64,000 nt of DNA from Alnus glutinosa (GCF_958979055.1 NC_084888.1:5751501-5815500); one strand, 5' to 3'; numbered from the stretch's first letter, positions 1-11,886 are shown. The notes: generated from the sequence alone by a model not told the origin. Translations and numbers: made by a program.

Positions 1-850
1 CAAACTAATATGAATTGAGAAACATTTCATGATAATTCATATCTATTCAAGAGCTTATTTGCTGGGCCAAATCAGTGTGGAAATGGAAGGAAATGATTAA
101 ATAAGCATGAACAGAGGAAAATTCTGGAACAAAGCAACGAAAATTGGACAACCTACTAATTCAGAAATATTAAGAACCAAAAAATTAAACAAACACTTCC
201 ACAAACACACACATCTCTATTATTTGAACAAATCACAGAAATCCAACAAATCATTTACCCATCAAAACAAGCAAACTCATTTACTGTTCTTGTTATGATC
301 TTTATATAACAATCTTTTACTCAGGGAAAAAAAATGTATTATTCATTCATTGATCTATTCTGTCCAATCTTCGTCATTGCATTATTCTGAGAAATCTGAG
401 CATGAACAGCTCTCTTAGCAACCAGATTACCACAGCTCTCTTAGCATAGTCCAAAAAATAAAAATTGAGTATGGAGATCCAAATGCTATTATAATACTAA
501 CATATGCAGAAAGTCAGCAACAACCATAGATTAAAGAAACAACGAACTCTAAACCACCAATGATACTGAAACAGCAGAAAACCAGAAAGAGTTTCTCCAA
601 GAATTAAAGAAAAGCTAGAACGCTTCGTTCTTATTATTAAATTGCATCAAACAAAGATCCCTCAGAACTGAAATTACTCAGATCACAGCATGTATCCTTT
701 ATCTTTCTCAGTTTCTTTCTTGTTTCCAATCGTTTTTTTTTTCTCATCAAATCACTCGCACGACAATGGAACGAACGAATAATAAATTAAAATTTACTCA
801 AAGAATCAAAAGAAATGGACTAATCTTAAAAAAGAAAACATTTATCACAA
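1..850. other. AT-rich non-coding stretch, no gene recognised
   Basis: I see no protein family, RNA gene or repeat unit here. The sequence is AT-rich like an intron or intergenic DNA. If the leader proposed at 855-1260 is real, this stretch would be the first intron of a gene that runs leftward out of the window. Confidence 0.4.
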
Positions 851-854
851 AAAC

Positions 855-1027
855 TTACATAAGATGCAAACGAACAGAAATGGGTCGAAACTCGAAAAAG
901 AATTGGAAGTACCTTCGTGCTGTTGCATAGGAATAATAATAACTCTTTTTCCTGTCCTTGTCCCCACAAACTCCAAAACTCGACAACAACGACGGCAGAA
1001 GACACCCACTCCTTTCACCTTCTTCCT

Positions 1028-1064
<37 letters not shown>

Positions 1065-1260
1065 CCTTGAGAGATAGAGAGAAGATGAGGGAAAAAGCAG
1101 ACCTTGAGAGACAGAGAGATGCAGAGACGAGAGAAAGAAGCAGGAGAGAAGAGAGGGAAAGGAAAAGGCAGAGGGAAAAAGGAAAAAAAAAAAAAAGAGA
1201 AAGAACAAGAAGCAACTTGGCGCCGGAAATATACAATGAAAAAAGATATATTGGTGAACA
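855..1260 (-). promoter_or_regulatory. Possible 5' leader of a leftward gene, pyrimidine-rich
   Basis: On the minus strand this region is a long CT-rich tract, as is common in plant 5' leaders. It is followed by a plausible splice donor (AAG|GTACTT, exon end near 913). No ATG-initiated coding exon follows before the window edge. The open frames on both strands here are low-complexity (Glu/Arg or Ser/Leu runs) and are products of the GA tract, not proteins. This is inference from composition and one donor-like site only. Confidence 0.2.
1029..1062. repeat. (GA)n microsatellite
   Basis: About 17 uninterrupted GA dinucleotides, followed by a purine-rich GAGA-like tract to about 1205. Confidence 0.9.
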
Positions 1261-1262
1261 GT

Positions 1263-2193
1263 GTAACGCTACAGATAGCGTTGCACTGTTCACCAATGCA
1301 GTGTCAATCTATCCTAGCGTTCAGATGCGTAATCCAATGAAGCGTCATTTTTTGAGTCCCGTTAGCTATTATAGATTCACAGTGGGTTATACATAACCCA
1401 CTGTGAATGCTATGACGAAACAAGTAATGCTATACATTTTTATTGATTTTTAAAATTATAATCTAATTTGAAATAAATTATTATTAAATTTTAATTTAAT
1501 AATAATTTTAAAAATTATATCAAGAAGCGTGATAGTTAAAGCAAAGTATATATAACATTTCTCCTTTTACGCCGATCTCGGAAGCTACCGAGAATCAACA
1601 AATTAATTAAAGAATTTATCTTAAATTTACCCAAAGTTTTATCAAATCAAAACACCTATTTTTCAACGAAAAAAATAGAAAGCAACATCTAGCTAAAAGA
1701 CTATTAACAGTTGTTTAAACAACCCAGTACGGCATTGCTCTTTGTCCATATGCAATCCGCCAGACCCCGTGGACTGGGGTCGATGCCACTAATGTATCCA
1801 CAGACCCTGACGAGACGGGTCTTTTGTGCTGATCGATCTCAACAAACAAAGGTTTTTACCACTTCTTTAAATTTCAGCCTCTTCTTTTTTTTTCTTTTTT
1901 CTTTTTTTTTTTTCTGGACATTTGATTCTCGTTTTCTCTTCAGAAAGTGGAAAATGGTGTTAATTATTAGCGTAAAATGGAGAAAGGTGAATGCGTTAAT
2001 GAATAAGTTCCAAAAGGGAAGGGAAGATGAAGAGTAGTACTGTTTCCGAATGAGGCCGGTTTTGATATATGGCTGCTGAGTTTTCCAGTACGTATTGTCA
2101 TGAGTCATGATTCATGGCTAGCTGTGGTGACTTTGTGAGTCCCGGCCGCAATTTACGCAGCCAGCTTTCTGAAGTATTGGAGTTGCAGGAAGG
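1263..2193 (+). promoter_or_regulatory. Upstream region of kinase copy 1, with duplicated block 1555-1835
   Basis: No coding exon is visible. The block 1555-1835, starting near 'gatctcggaagct' and ending near 'ctgacgagac', recurs with few changes at about 34505-34805 and 36115-36385. It is therefore part of the unit that was tandemly duplicated with the gene. The proximal part 1865-2150 is missing from copy 2. The stretch just before the ATG (2041-2190) also resembles the leader of copy 3. I see no convincing TATA box here. Confidence 0.5.
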
Positions 2194-5100
2194 ATGGCAA
2201 ACAGGCATGAGAGTTCAGAGGAGACGATATACGTTGCCGTTGGAAAAGACGCGAAAGAGTGCAAATCGATCCTGTTATGGGCGTTGGAGAACTCCGGAGG
2301 AAAGAGGATTTGCATACTTCACGTTCATCAGCCTGCGCAGTACATTCCATCATTTAGTAAGTCCCAAATACATGTCATGATGAACACCTACACACAAACA
2401 CCCAATTAAGCAAACAGTGTCTGAATGTATTCTTGAAAGTTGGGAATTGTTAGAATTATACTTTGGTTGACCTTATTTGTCCAAATTGACAAATTGTTTG
2501 CCTCTGGATGCATGCTCACTGTAAAAGGAAATTTGGGAGGACAAAAATGGCTGCAGCTAGCAGTTCAGGATAATTTTGTAATGTAGGAAAAAATTGGTGA
2601 ATCTAACTTATTTATAGAGCTTATAATATATATGATGAAATATAGATGGGCCGGTAACAATCAATTACATTTTGGCTGGGCTTTTCTCGTTTAGATATTA
2701 ATTAGGAATTTATTTGATTTTTTTTTAATTGGTTTGCAGTGGGTGGAAAAGCTCCAGCTAGCTCACTGAAGGAAAGTATTGTAAGGGAATACCATGAAAC
2801 TGAGAGGCAAAAAATGCATGAGATCATGGATGAATATCTTCTCATCTGTCGCCAAAAGGGGGTATAAATCCTTCTTAATTTATTTTTTTAGAGCATTTTT
2901 CTTGTAAATTAGTTTTTTTTTTTTTTTTTTGTGGTAAATATAAACAGAAATAGTTAAAGATGTAGACTGCATGCATGTCCAATAAAGTTGACATAAGAGT
3001 TGGCCGGTGATAAGTTCAAAAGTACTTGACAAAAATAATTAGCACGTACGTACCAATTCACATGTTAGACCCAATGAAATAATAGGTGGTTTTTTACTTA
3101 ATCTCTAGATAATATTATACGTAATAGGGTTTAAGGCTTTAAGCGTTCAATTAATTAGGTAATTATCTAATAGTTTGGAACTCCCAAGGTTCGGAATATT
3201 TGATAGCTAGTTTAAGTCGTTCCAGTGAGTCCTTTCGAACAATTGCTGATCAATTTCTGATATATTATTATATTAATATGGTTTTTCAAAATCTAGGCAC
3301 CGGCTCATAAGCTGATAGCAGAAACGGGCTGTGTTGAGAAGGAAATTGTACAACTCGTCTCTCGGAATGGGATCAGGAAGCTTGTCATGGGAGCAGCAGC
3401 AGAGAAGCACTATGGAAGGTATCCAAAAATATACCTTTATATCCCACTTTTAACCTAGTTATTATGCTGGCGTGGCAGGATCTAAAAATATTATTGATGT
3501 CAAAAATGGTGCTTTAATTTTCAGTCTGTTTTCTTGTTAATTTGTTGAAATTTCTTATGTTGGTGATCATGATTAAATACCTTATGGTTAATTTTCGGGA
3601 ACTTGGTGCTTGGACACTCACCTTTGGATCGATATTTGCTTCACTACTGGTTGACATTGCAGAAAAATGATGGATCTCAAGTCTAATAAAGCTAAATATG
3701 TGCGCCAACATGCACCAGTCTCCTGTCACATACAATTTATCTGCAAGGGCCACCTCATCTTCACCAGGTTTGTTTGACAGTTTTGTTAATTAATTACACT
3801 TTAATGATGGTATGCATAAAACTATTGGGAAAATATAAGCTAAGGCAGAAAGCATATCAGATTATTTGTATTTTATCACAGAGATCAACATCTGTTACTT
3901 TGTTATTCAAAAAAAAAAAATCATCATCTGTTACTTTGTTGCGCAATAGGGAAATCACTGAAACTGGACAATCAAACTACTTGAGATCATCACGATCCGT
4001 TGCACAACTGGGGTTCAATAGGGACACAGATATTCCAATACCAGAAGTCACTGAAGAGCTTTCATCTCCAAAGAGCTCCTTCTTTACTCCAGAAGAGAGT
4101 TTTGATCAATGGGATTTACCGAGGAGTTCCAAGCTGGGAGGGGTTGATGAAACTCTGACTCCATGGAATGAGGGAAATGAGAATGGGTTAGAGTTTAGCA
4201 CACTCTCTTCGGCTTCGGCTTCGGCTTCTGGTTATTCAAGAAGCTCTTCCAGTATGGACATCGCATCTTCTTTGCTGCCACCAATTATTCCGTCTTTGAT
4301 TTCTAGTCCAACTCTCATGTCAACATGCTCTTCTTCTTCTTCTTCTTCTAGTGGAGCTCACAGTGTTGTTGTGGTAAGTGCAAAACATTCGTCTGTGCAT
4401 ATAAATAAGTAACGTTTGAAATTATATTTTTAATTCATAATGTTGAAAACATAGAAAAAATTGTATTTTTAAATTACAAATATGAATGTGTTTTTCAAAA
4501 TGCATGATTTTAATGACTAAACTAGGATTTTATCAGGGTAATTGAATTTTTAAAAATTATATATTTTGAAATTACTATTTGTAAATCCCACGTTTTCCAA
4601 TCACAGAAATGAAAAAACGAACCTTAGTCCCAATTGATCAACGACTAATGATACATCCTAACAGGAAGGAAATCTAGATGATACTCTGTATGAGCAACTT
4701 AGGCAGGCAATGGCAGAGGCTGACAAAGAGGCACTCAAGCGTCGAAAAGCAGAAAGAGACATGATTGAGGCTATACGTTGGGTAATGCTTTTCAGCTTTT
4801 AGCAATCTACCAACTTCTTTAATGTTATTATTGTTATTTTTTTCATTGATAAAGATGTGGGCTTGATTTGGTAAAGTTTTCAAAAACAACTCTCACACGT
4901 ACAAATGTTATCAAGCAGATTTTCAAAACAAATACCAAAATATTTCTCAGAACTAGCGGTAGCCACCACGGGGTTGTCATGCAGATCTTGCTGCTGCCAC
5001 CACCTGTGTAGTGGCTTTGTAGTGGTGATCCATTTGGCAGCCCCATTATAGTTGCAAGATCTGCATAGTAGCCATCGTAAGGCCACCAAATCTCTTTGAC

Positions 5101-7562
5101 AGCCATCGTACCATAGTAGTTGCAAACAGATCTTCTTGGCGATCATTGCGGTGGCAGCCACCGCATGATTGCCAGTTATGTTTGGCAGTCACTATGGTGG
5201 CGATCAGAGCTGCATGGGGCCCTCCAAATCTGTTTGGCAGCAACCACATTAATTTTTGATCAATTTATCGGCCCTTAGAGTGGCCACTAGAGATGCATGA
5301 TGGCCATCGAGAGGCTGTCAAATCTTTTGACAGTCACCACGGGGCAATTGAATTTGTCTGGCGGCCTTCATACATAGGGGTGGTAGCCGCTATCAGTGGA
5401 GGCTAACCTCCTCCATAGAGTAAAAAAAAAAAATTCCCTCTTTTGTTTTGTTTGGTTTATTTTACTTTTTGTAAACTATTCTTGGTTTTTTGCTTTTCAA
5501 AAACACTTATTAACTCACCAAATAAATTCTATTTTGTGGATTCCGGGTAAAACACTTTTTCTTTTCACATTTGGCCTCACCAAAAGAATTATCAAGTTCC
5601 ACTCTTTCACAATTTTTTTTTTAAATGTTTAATACCTAACCTAAATGATGTAAAAAAATATCAACTCGTGAAAGAAAGATTTCTACTTGACTACCATTGA
5701 CACTAAGCTTGGAAAAAAATACCAATATGAACTTTTTAAAGGTCCAAAATCTTATGCAAATTGCAAATAATCCAATCAACGTACATGCAGAGTTGAAACA
5801 AAGATTAGAAATTGAGGAAGCACCAGTGAAGGTAACCTAGCGGAAGCGATAGAACGTGAAAGAGAAACTGTGTTCTTAATACACAAATACCAACACACAC
5901 GCTGATAGAGAAAACTAATATATTATTGATAATAAACTTGAATGAATTTCCAATACAACTGTCCTCTATTTATAATGAAACTATAAAGCTACTAAAAGAA
6001 AATAAATCTCCTGCAAACGGAAATAAAACAAAAGAAGGTAAAATAAACTAGTTATGGCAAAACTTGGTGCAACAAAAAAAAAAAAAAAAACTAATTATGG
6101 TAGAACTTGGTGTCAAAAAAGTTCTAAATATGAGAATTATTATATGGATTATTCTTTGATTGTCACCTCACTCGGCTCTTTCATTTCTTGATTAATATTC
6201 TGACTCGGCTCTTTCCTTTCTTGTTTAATATTCTACAATAATCTGTCCTACATCAGAAGGAGAAAGAAGAACTTGAAAAGGTGAAAAATCAGAGAGATCA
6301 ACTCATGGAAGAACTCCGAATTTCTCAAGAGCGGGAAACATCACTAAAATGCCAAATTGCAAAGTTACATATGGAGCGGGATGATGCACTAAAAGAAGCT
6401 CAAGGCCTAAGAAGAAAACAAGGTGAGGCCTCAGGTAGACACAGATTACCTGATGATCAGTTCTCTGAGTTTTCGCTCACTGAGATTGAAGAAGCTACTC
6501 TATGGTTTGATGAATCCCTTAAAATTGGAGAAGGAGGATATGGGAACATTTATAAAGGCCTCCTTCGTCAAACTAAGGTTGCTATAAAGGTGCTAAAATC
6601 TCATGACTCACAAGGCACCTCACAATTCCAAATGGAGGTTTGTGTATTTATTTCTTCTTGTTGGGCTTATGGCTTTGACGTCAATACTTGGACTAGATTT
6701 GTTGGTTTCTTGTTTGGTGCAATATTTCATAGAAAATGTGGATCTTATTGAAACACTTCAAAAGAAAAAAAAAAATGCAAAAACAGACAATCAAAAGCAT
6801 GGCATTCTATCTCATTAGTTGGTTGTATATCAGGTTGATGTACTGAGTCAGCTAAGGCATCCCAATCTTGTGAAACTCATAGGATCTTGCCCAGAAGTTT
6901 TCGCTCTCATCTACGAGTATCTTCCCAACGGAAGCCTTGAAGATAGATTGAGCATGAGGGACAACACTCCTCCATTATCATGGCAAACTCGAATACGCAT
7001 CGCCACAGAGTTGTGCTCTGTTCTTGTGTATCTTCACTCCATTAAACCTCACAGTATAGTGCATGGTGATTTGAAACCCTCAAACATCCTCCTTGATGCC
7101 AACTTTGTTTGTAAACTAAGTGACTTTGGAATCAGTCGTATGTTATTGCCAGATGCAAGTTCAAGCAGCAACACAACGACGACACTGCAGTCTCATAGAA
7201 CTGTCCCGAAGGGCAGTTTCGCTTTCATAGATCCTGAGTTCCTTGAAACAGGAGTGCTTACTTTGAAGTCTGACGTTTACTCGTTTGGAATCATATTACT
7301 ACAATTGTTGACTGGGAGACAACCTTTCTGGATATCAAATGAAGTGAAAAATGCTCTGGATGCCAGAAATTTGAAAACTCTCTTGGATCCTTCGGCTGGA
7401 GATTGGCCAATTGCGCTTGCTCAAAACTTGGCTAAGTTGGCATTAAGGTGTTGTGACAAGAACCGAGAGAATCGGCCAGACCTTGGGTCAGATGCATGGA
7501 AGGTACTTGAACCAATGAGGGCTTCGCATGGATCCCCCGTCTTCATCCCAGCTGGGTCCTGA
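2194..7562 (+). CDS. USP-domain plus protein kinase, PUB33/PUB35-like, without U-box (copy 1)
   Basis: Predicted cytoplasmic stress-signalling kinase of the plant U-box kinase family. Nine exons join in frame: 2194-2356, 2740-2861, 3297-3418, 3663-3767, 3950-4373, 4665-4781, 5793-5831, 6257-6637, 6834-7562, giving 733 residues. Residues about 1-165 are a Universal Stress Protein domain (IYVAVGK, ICILHVHQPA, KLVMGAAA, CKGHLI). A Ser-rich linker and a coiled coil (about 310-440) precede the kinase. The kinase has glycine loop GEGGYGNIYKG, VAIK lysine, HGDLKPSN (non-RD type, Gly before Asp) and SDFG. Family members usually carry a U-box about 20 residues after the kinase; here the frame ends at VLEPMRAS plus 12 residues, so ubiquitin-ligase activity is not expected. 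Exon 7 needs an unusual acceptor (gcagag|TTG). The ATG chosen opens the first USP strand. Tandem paralogs lie at 36476 and 60482. Confidence 0.85.
4862..5410. repeat. Internally repetitive insert in intron 6 of copies 1 and 2
   Basis: This segment repeats degenerate units containing 'ggcagccac' and 'atctctttgacagcc'. It is also present in copy 2 (about 54330-54860). The corresponding intron of copy 3 is only 89 bp, so the segment entered before copies 1 and 2 separated, or was lost from copy 3. I cannot assign it to a transposon family. The minus-strand frames across it are His/Trp/Cys-rich and look spurious. Confidence 0.45.
5832..6256 (+). other. Extra 425-bp intron (intron 7) splitting the coiled-coil exon
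   Basis: In copy 3 the coiled-coil coding sequence runs uninterrupted from GTGAAG into GCAAAAGAAGAG. In copies 1 and 2 the same point carries a 425-bp segment (5832-6256 and 55878-56302) with donor AAG|GTRACC and acceptor YAG|AAGG. A short repeat GAAG is found at both edges, as would be left by an insertion. The interior has an AT-rich part and a poly-A run but no recognisable transposon end. Confidence 0.5.
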
Positions 7563-7739
7563 ACATCTATGTTGCCTGATAGCTTAGAAACGTCTGTGAT
7601 ATAAATATTTGGATTCATCCTTACTAATCTTCAGGGGATCGATGTTTATCGTATTTATAAAACATCAAATGTTAGACAAACATGTACGCTGATAACTACA
7701 AACAAGCGTCACATACAATGTGACACTGGACATAATTAA

Positions 7740-8795
7740 GAGAAATGATACTCGTACACAAAGCTTACAACAACGTTACAACAGCTTACGTGGAAAGTGG
7801 GCTTAATCCTTTTTTTTCAATTTTTTTTTTCCATCAAAACTGGTTGGAGGGGAAATGAAATTTCATTTCCCCCCAAAGCTGAACGCACCCACCCTCTCTC
7901 TCTCTGAAGTCTGTCCGTACAGTCCCCAAATCGGCCTCCGGGCGCCGCCCCTAGCCCCTCTCTCTCTCTGCCCGGATCTGCCTCACCGTCGGAAACCGCC
8001 GCCCCCAGCCCCTCTCTCTCTCTGCCCGGATCTGCCTCACCGTCGGAAACCGCCGCCCCCAGCCCCTCTCTCTCTCTCTGCCCGGATCTCCCTCACCGTC
8101 GGAAACCGCCGCCCCCAGCCCCTCTCTCTCTCTCTCTGCCCGGATCTACCTCACCGTCGGAAACCGCCGCCCGCATCCCCTCTCTCTCTCTGCCCGGATC
8201 TGCCTCCGTACAGTCCCCGTCCCAAATCGGCGTCCGGCATCCCTCTCCGGTCGTGGGTAGTCTCCTTGCCGGCGCTGCTTCACCGGAGTTCTCCTCCGTC
8301 CGTCGGAAACCGCCGCCCCCAGCCCCTCTCTCTCTCTCTCTGCCCGGATCTGCCTCACCGTCGGAAACCGCCGCCCGCATCCCCTCTCTCTCTCTGCCTG
8401 GATCTGCCTCCGTACAGTCCCCGTCCCAAATCGGCGTCCGGCATCCCTCTCCGGTCGTGGGTAGTCTCCTTGCCGGCGCTGCTTCACCGGAGTTCTCCTC
8501 CGTCCTTCGGAAACCGCCGCCCGCAGCCCCTCTCTCTCTCCCGCTCGCTCGCTCCGGTGCCGGTCGTCCCTGTCCCTCTCGGTGGCTTATCTCTCTCGGC
8601 GGTTGGCCACCCTTCACCGGCGTTCTGTCTCCGGCGACGCTAAAAACAAAGGTACTCTGGCTCTCTCTCTCTCTCTCTCTCTCTCCGTTGATGAAATATT
8701 TTTATGGTTATAATGTTTCTCCATGTTTACAGGTTTCTCTACCGGTGCCGTCTCCACCTCCGGTAACTCTCTTTCTCTCTCTGAAATTATTGTTT
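7740..8795 (+). repeat. Left terminal inverted repeat of the MULE, expanded
   Basis: The outer 220 bp match the reverse complement of 18090-18312. Further in, GC-rich CT-tract sequence continues with internal duplications, and the inner edge 'ccggtaactct...ctgaaattattg' (about 8758-8790) matches the right TIR near 17855-17880. The left TIR is therefore about 1.05 kb against about 0.46 kb on the right. It probably holds the promoter and leader of the GRF gene: possible splice sites occur near 8650 (donor AAAG|GTACTC) and 8731 (TTTACAG). Confidence 0.85.
7965..8530 (+). repeat. GC-rich tandem duplications inside the left TIR
   Basis: A unit of about 45-50 bp containing CGGATCTGCCTCACCGTCGG and a CT run is repeated about five times between 7965 and 8170. 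A larger unit of about 195 bp containing GTCCCAAATCGGCGTC is duplicated (about 8150-8345 and 8345-8540). Pro/Ser- and Arg/Gly-rich open frames on both strands here are by-products of the repeats. Confidence 0.8.
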
Positions 8796-10049
8796 GAAAA
8801 TACTGATTCAGTTTGAGGGGGAAAAAAATTCGGTCTTTTATTTGTTGTTGGATGCTGTAACTGGTGTTAGTGATTTTGCTGGTTCTGATTGTTGGATGAT
8901 GTTGTATTTTGCTTGGTTCTGATTCGGTGTTAGGGGGGAAAAAAAAAACAAAACTAAGATTGGTTTCGGTCATGCATATAATACCAATATTATAGAATGG
9001 CCAAGTTTCTCCTTCCAGAAGGCTGTGCTTTGTCTGAGTGCAGCTCTGCATATCATCATATTTGGCGGAAAAAATGAAAATAGTAGTTAGCAACTGGGAG
9101 AAAAAGAAAGGGACGAGAGGAAGATTAAAAACTGCATTATACCTCGTATGTATCAGATCATTAGGTATGCAAGAAAAGACATCTTGGTAACTGGCCGTAT
9201 TTGTCTGTCAAAAAAAAAAAACAGATAAAAAGAACTACATTTTTTGAAGTGCTAACATGCAAGAAAGATCTGTTAATCATCCATTTCGTGAATGATTTAT
9301 AAATCTTACCATCTAATAAGGTAATTAAGACTAATTTCAAATAATAGACAGCATTAGAAAACTTACCATCTAAGAGGAAAAAGGTGCCTATTTTCACAGT
9401 AGATACACTTTTAATGGTTCTGCAGAAACAAAATAAATATAGTTCTTAATAATTTCCATAGATAAGTTTACAACTCTGGGTACACTTTTGGGGTTAACAG
9501 CGTTAGTTAATTAATAACCTGAGTTGTCTTAATTATATTTTCCAGTGAGGACAGTGCTCTTTAATTTATTTATTTTTGTCAAAATTAAATAAGGTTGTAA
9601 TTTAGTCATTAGATTCTTGCATGTCGAAGAGTTGAATGAGAGACTCTTTAGTGGGGCAAATGAAAGGCATTTACAAAATGCTTTAATAATCGCTTTAATA
9701 ACATTGAATTAACCTTCTGAAGAGTATGTTGGTGTTGTTACCAATTAAGACATTATTTATTCATTCTGCCCACAATATACAGTCTCATAATTAAGTTAAA
9801 CGTCACCCTTTTAAATCCAAGGATTTGGCTTAGGTGCTAAAATATATATACTTTTTCTGTAGTTTTTTCAACGGTCTATATTTAATTTCAAATTTTTTGA
9901 AGTCCTGTCTTATTGTTCAGTTCAGTTGCTTTTCTTCTTGTCTTATTTCTTTTGATTGGAGGTTGACCTGGTGAGTCTGGGCTCCTGCTGATTAGCTGAA
10001 TGATATTATTATTATTATTTTTTTTTTTTTTTTGCGTAGGCCCGAAAAA
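8796..10049. other. MULE interior between left TIR and GRF gene
   Basis: AT-rich, no exon recognised. It probably contains an intron of the GRF gene leader. A poly-T/ATT-rich tract (about 10005-10033) directly precedes the coding start. Confidence 0.35.
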
Positions 10050-10579
10050 ATGTCAGTAAATAGTGATGCGTCTAGTACCCCTCCATTATGTTACTGTGGA
10101 GTGCATGCACGTTTAAGGTACTCATGGACTAGTGACAACCCCGGAAGAAAGTGGTACGGCTGTATAAAGTATAAGGTAATTTTAAAATTAATTAATTGTG
10201 ATTTATTTTTTCGTTAGTAGTTTATGACATTTATTCTTATGTTTTCACGCAGAAAGCTGGAGATTATGACTTTTTTAAGTGGGCGGATAACCAAATGACT
10301 TCTTATGAGAAGAGATTGGAGGATCATATGAGAGACATTGAGGAAGGGAGACGGGCCGATATTGAGAAAGTTGAGAATGTGACAATGGCCAATATTGACA
10401 GACTTGAGAAACTAATTGAAACAAGACACAAGGAACAATATGAGAGACTTCGGTTGGAGTTGGGTCTTAATAGAAAGATGTTTTGGTTTTGGACAGCAGT
10501 AGTTGTAATCATTTTGGGCATTGTAATTTATTTCAATGGTTATAGCGGTTCTGAAGTTAGTTACTTGATGTTAGAATGA
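10050..10579 (+). CDS. GRF-type zinc-finger, coiled-coil, single-pass membrane protein carried by the MULE
   Basis: Two exons (10050-10175 and 10253-10579) join in phase to 150 residues; the intron has donor AAG|GTAATT and acceptor CGCAG. Residues 14-54 resemble the plant GRF zinc finger: CYCG, then NPGRKWYGC (Cys38), then DFFKWAD. The usual last Cys before FF is replaced by Tyr47-Asp48. Residues about 57-116 are a charged helix, likely a coiled coil (EKRLEDHMRDIEEG). Residues 118-136 form a hydrophobic membrane segment (FWFWTAVVVIILGIVIYF). Plant genes such as At4g04775 have a similar finger plus coiled coil. The ATG at 10050 is the first in frame. It lies in the MULE and converges with the transposase, the position of mudrB in MuDR. 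Its role in transposition is not known; calling it the accessory gene is inference. Confidence 0.75.
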
Positions 10580-11670
10580 AAGGATGAAAACATTATTAGG
10601 TTAAAAATTGTCATTGTCAGATATTTTACTTTCTTATTAGTTTCACAAATGGTAAGCACTGTGCAAATAGCTGAAAATCTTAAAATCCATAGTTAATTTT
10701 TTCTTTTCTTTGGGTTTGATTTTGGTTGAATTTTAAAATCCCAGGTATTTGAATTCTTCAAACTGTTTACAGAATGGAGTTGATAATATATCTTTCGTAT
10801 CAATAACTCTATCATTTTACTTGGCTTAAGTTAGCTCTTTATACTAGCTCGATATTTTTACTTGGCTTATGTTTGCTCTTTATAGTAGCTCAATATTGTC
10901 AATCTTGGTATCCAACATAGAGCATAACGTGGTCCTTCATCATCCATCTAGTCATGCTCCACTCGGTTTCATCATTTCCTGGAAATTGTCTTTTTCATTT
11001 GGTCCTTTTCTAATCACATATTTATCCAGGATAGGTCATTGTATGTGATGCTATGAAGAAATTCTGTTAGGATGGCAAATGCGCCGTGGGGATTAGTCTG
11101 ATTAGACTCCAGCAGTAATGGCTTGCATTTATCTTCCCTTCAGCAGCAACCGCCTAACAAAATTAGGGTGGCAATCAAATAGGGTTTTTTTTTTTTTTTT
11201 TCAATAAAAAAAAAAAAAACAACAACAACACAAGAATTTAGGAAAATGAGAATCCCAAATGACAATATGCACCGAAGAAACAGAATTCACTAAAACTTTC
11301 CATTACTAATGTGAAGCCAAGTTTGAGTACAGGTGCTGCAACCATAGGTTGTCTCAAAAGCAGGCTCATGCAGCCGTGATTCCTTCAGTCCCCACTCCCA
11401 GTATGGGACAGAGGATATTAAATAAATTGTGGCATACAGGAACAACTACACTGAGTTGCTTAATACAGATCATATTAAAAAATAAATATTTAAGCCACTG
11501 ATTTTCATATTTGTACACAACTGAGATATGCTTAAAGATTGAAGGCCATGTTTGATCAAGAAAGTCTTCTGTGAACTGCAGTCTGACAGCGCTTTTGACG
11601 ATCTGGTAGTTATTAAGACTGCATTGTTTCAAACATCTTGCAATTAAAACTAACGATCGAGATTGATTAC
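10580..11670. other. MULE interior, no recognised coding region
   Basis: A poly-T/poly-A pair (about 11186-11219) is the only clear feature. The right part (about 11340-11670) may be the 3' untranslated part of the captured NRAMP-like exon, because it directly follows that exon's stop on the minus strand. Confidence 0.35.
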
Positions 11671-11886
11671 TCAATTTCCTGTCTCAGCTAAACTCTTGGA
11701 TCGTCTGCACCAACTTAAACAGGTAACACCCCGGGAAACAAGGTAAGCTATAAATGCAACGTATGCAGCCGTAAACACACTCACAGTAGTGCTGAACAAC
11801 ACCCCCTTCACTTCAGAAGAGAAGAAATCCACCAAAAGACACCCATTAATCACTATTACCAGCCCTGCCACAAGCCATGCGACCAT
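11671..11886 (-). pseudogene. C-terminal exon resembling NRAMP metal transporter (captured fragment)
   Basis: The minus-strand exon begins right after an acceptor (TTTGTAG) at 11886 and ends with TGA at 11671. It encodes 71 residues with two membrane-type segments and the motif VDFFSSEVKG, followed by TAAYVAFIAYLVSRG. This resembles the last exon of plant NRAMP3/4-type divalent-metal transporters (recognised from memory, not aligned). No upstream NRAMP exons, such as the conserved first membrane segments, are visible inside the element. It is therefore most likely a host gene piece carried by the MULE, in the manner of a Pack-MULE. Whether it is transcribed, alone or as a downstream exon of the transposase gene, cannot be seen. 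Confidence 0.6.

Noticed and set aside
855..1396. Overlapping open frames of 80-160 residues on both strands
   Set aside because: They are made of Glu/Arg or Ser/Leu repeats from the GA/CT tract; neither has splice-linked continuation or family motifs.
4843..5249. Cys/Trp/His-rich minus-strand frames that look like a small zinc protein
   Set aside because: They lie in a degenerate repeat in an intron of the kinase gene; the same frames are disrupted differently in copy 2, and there is no conserved start.
7855..8816. Long Pro/Ser/Leu-rich (+) and Arg/Gly-rich (-) frames
   Set aside because: Products of GC-rich tandem repeats within the MULE TIR; the sister TIR has other lengths and phases.
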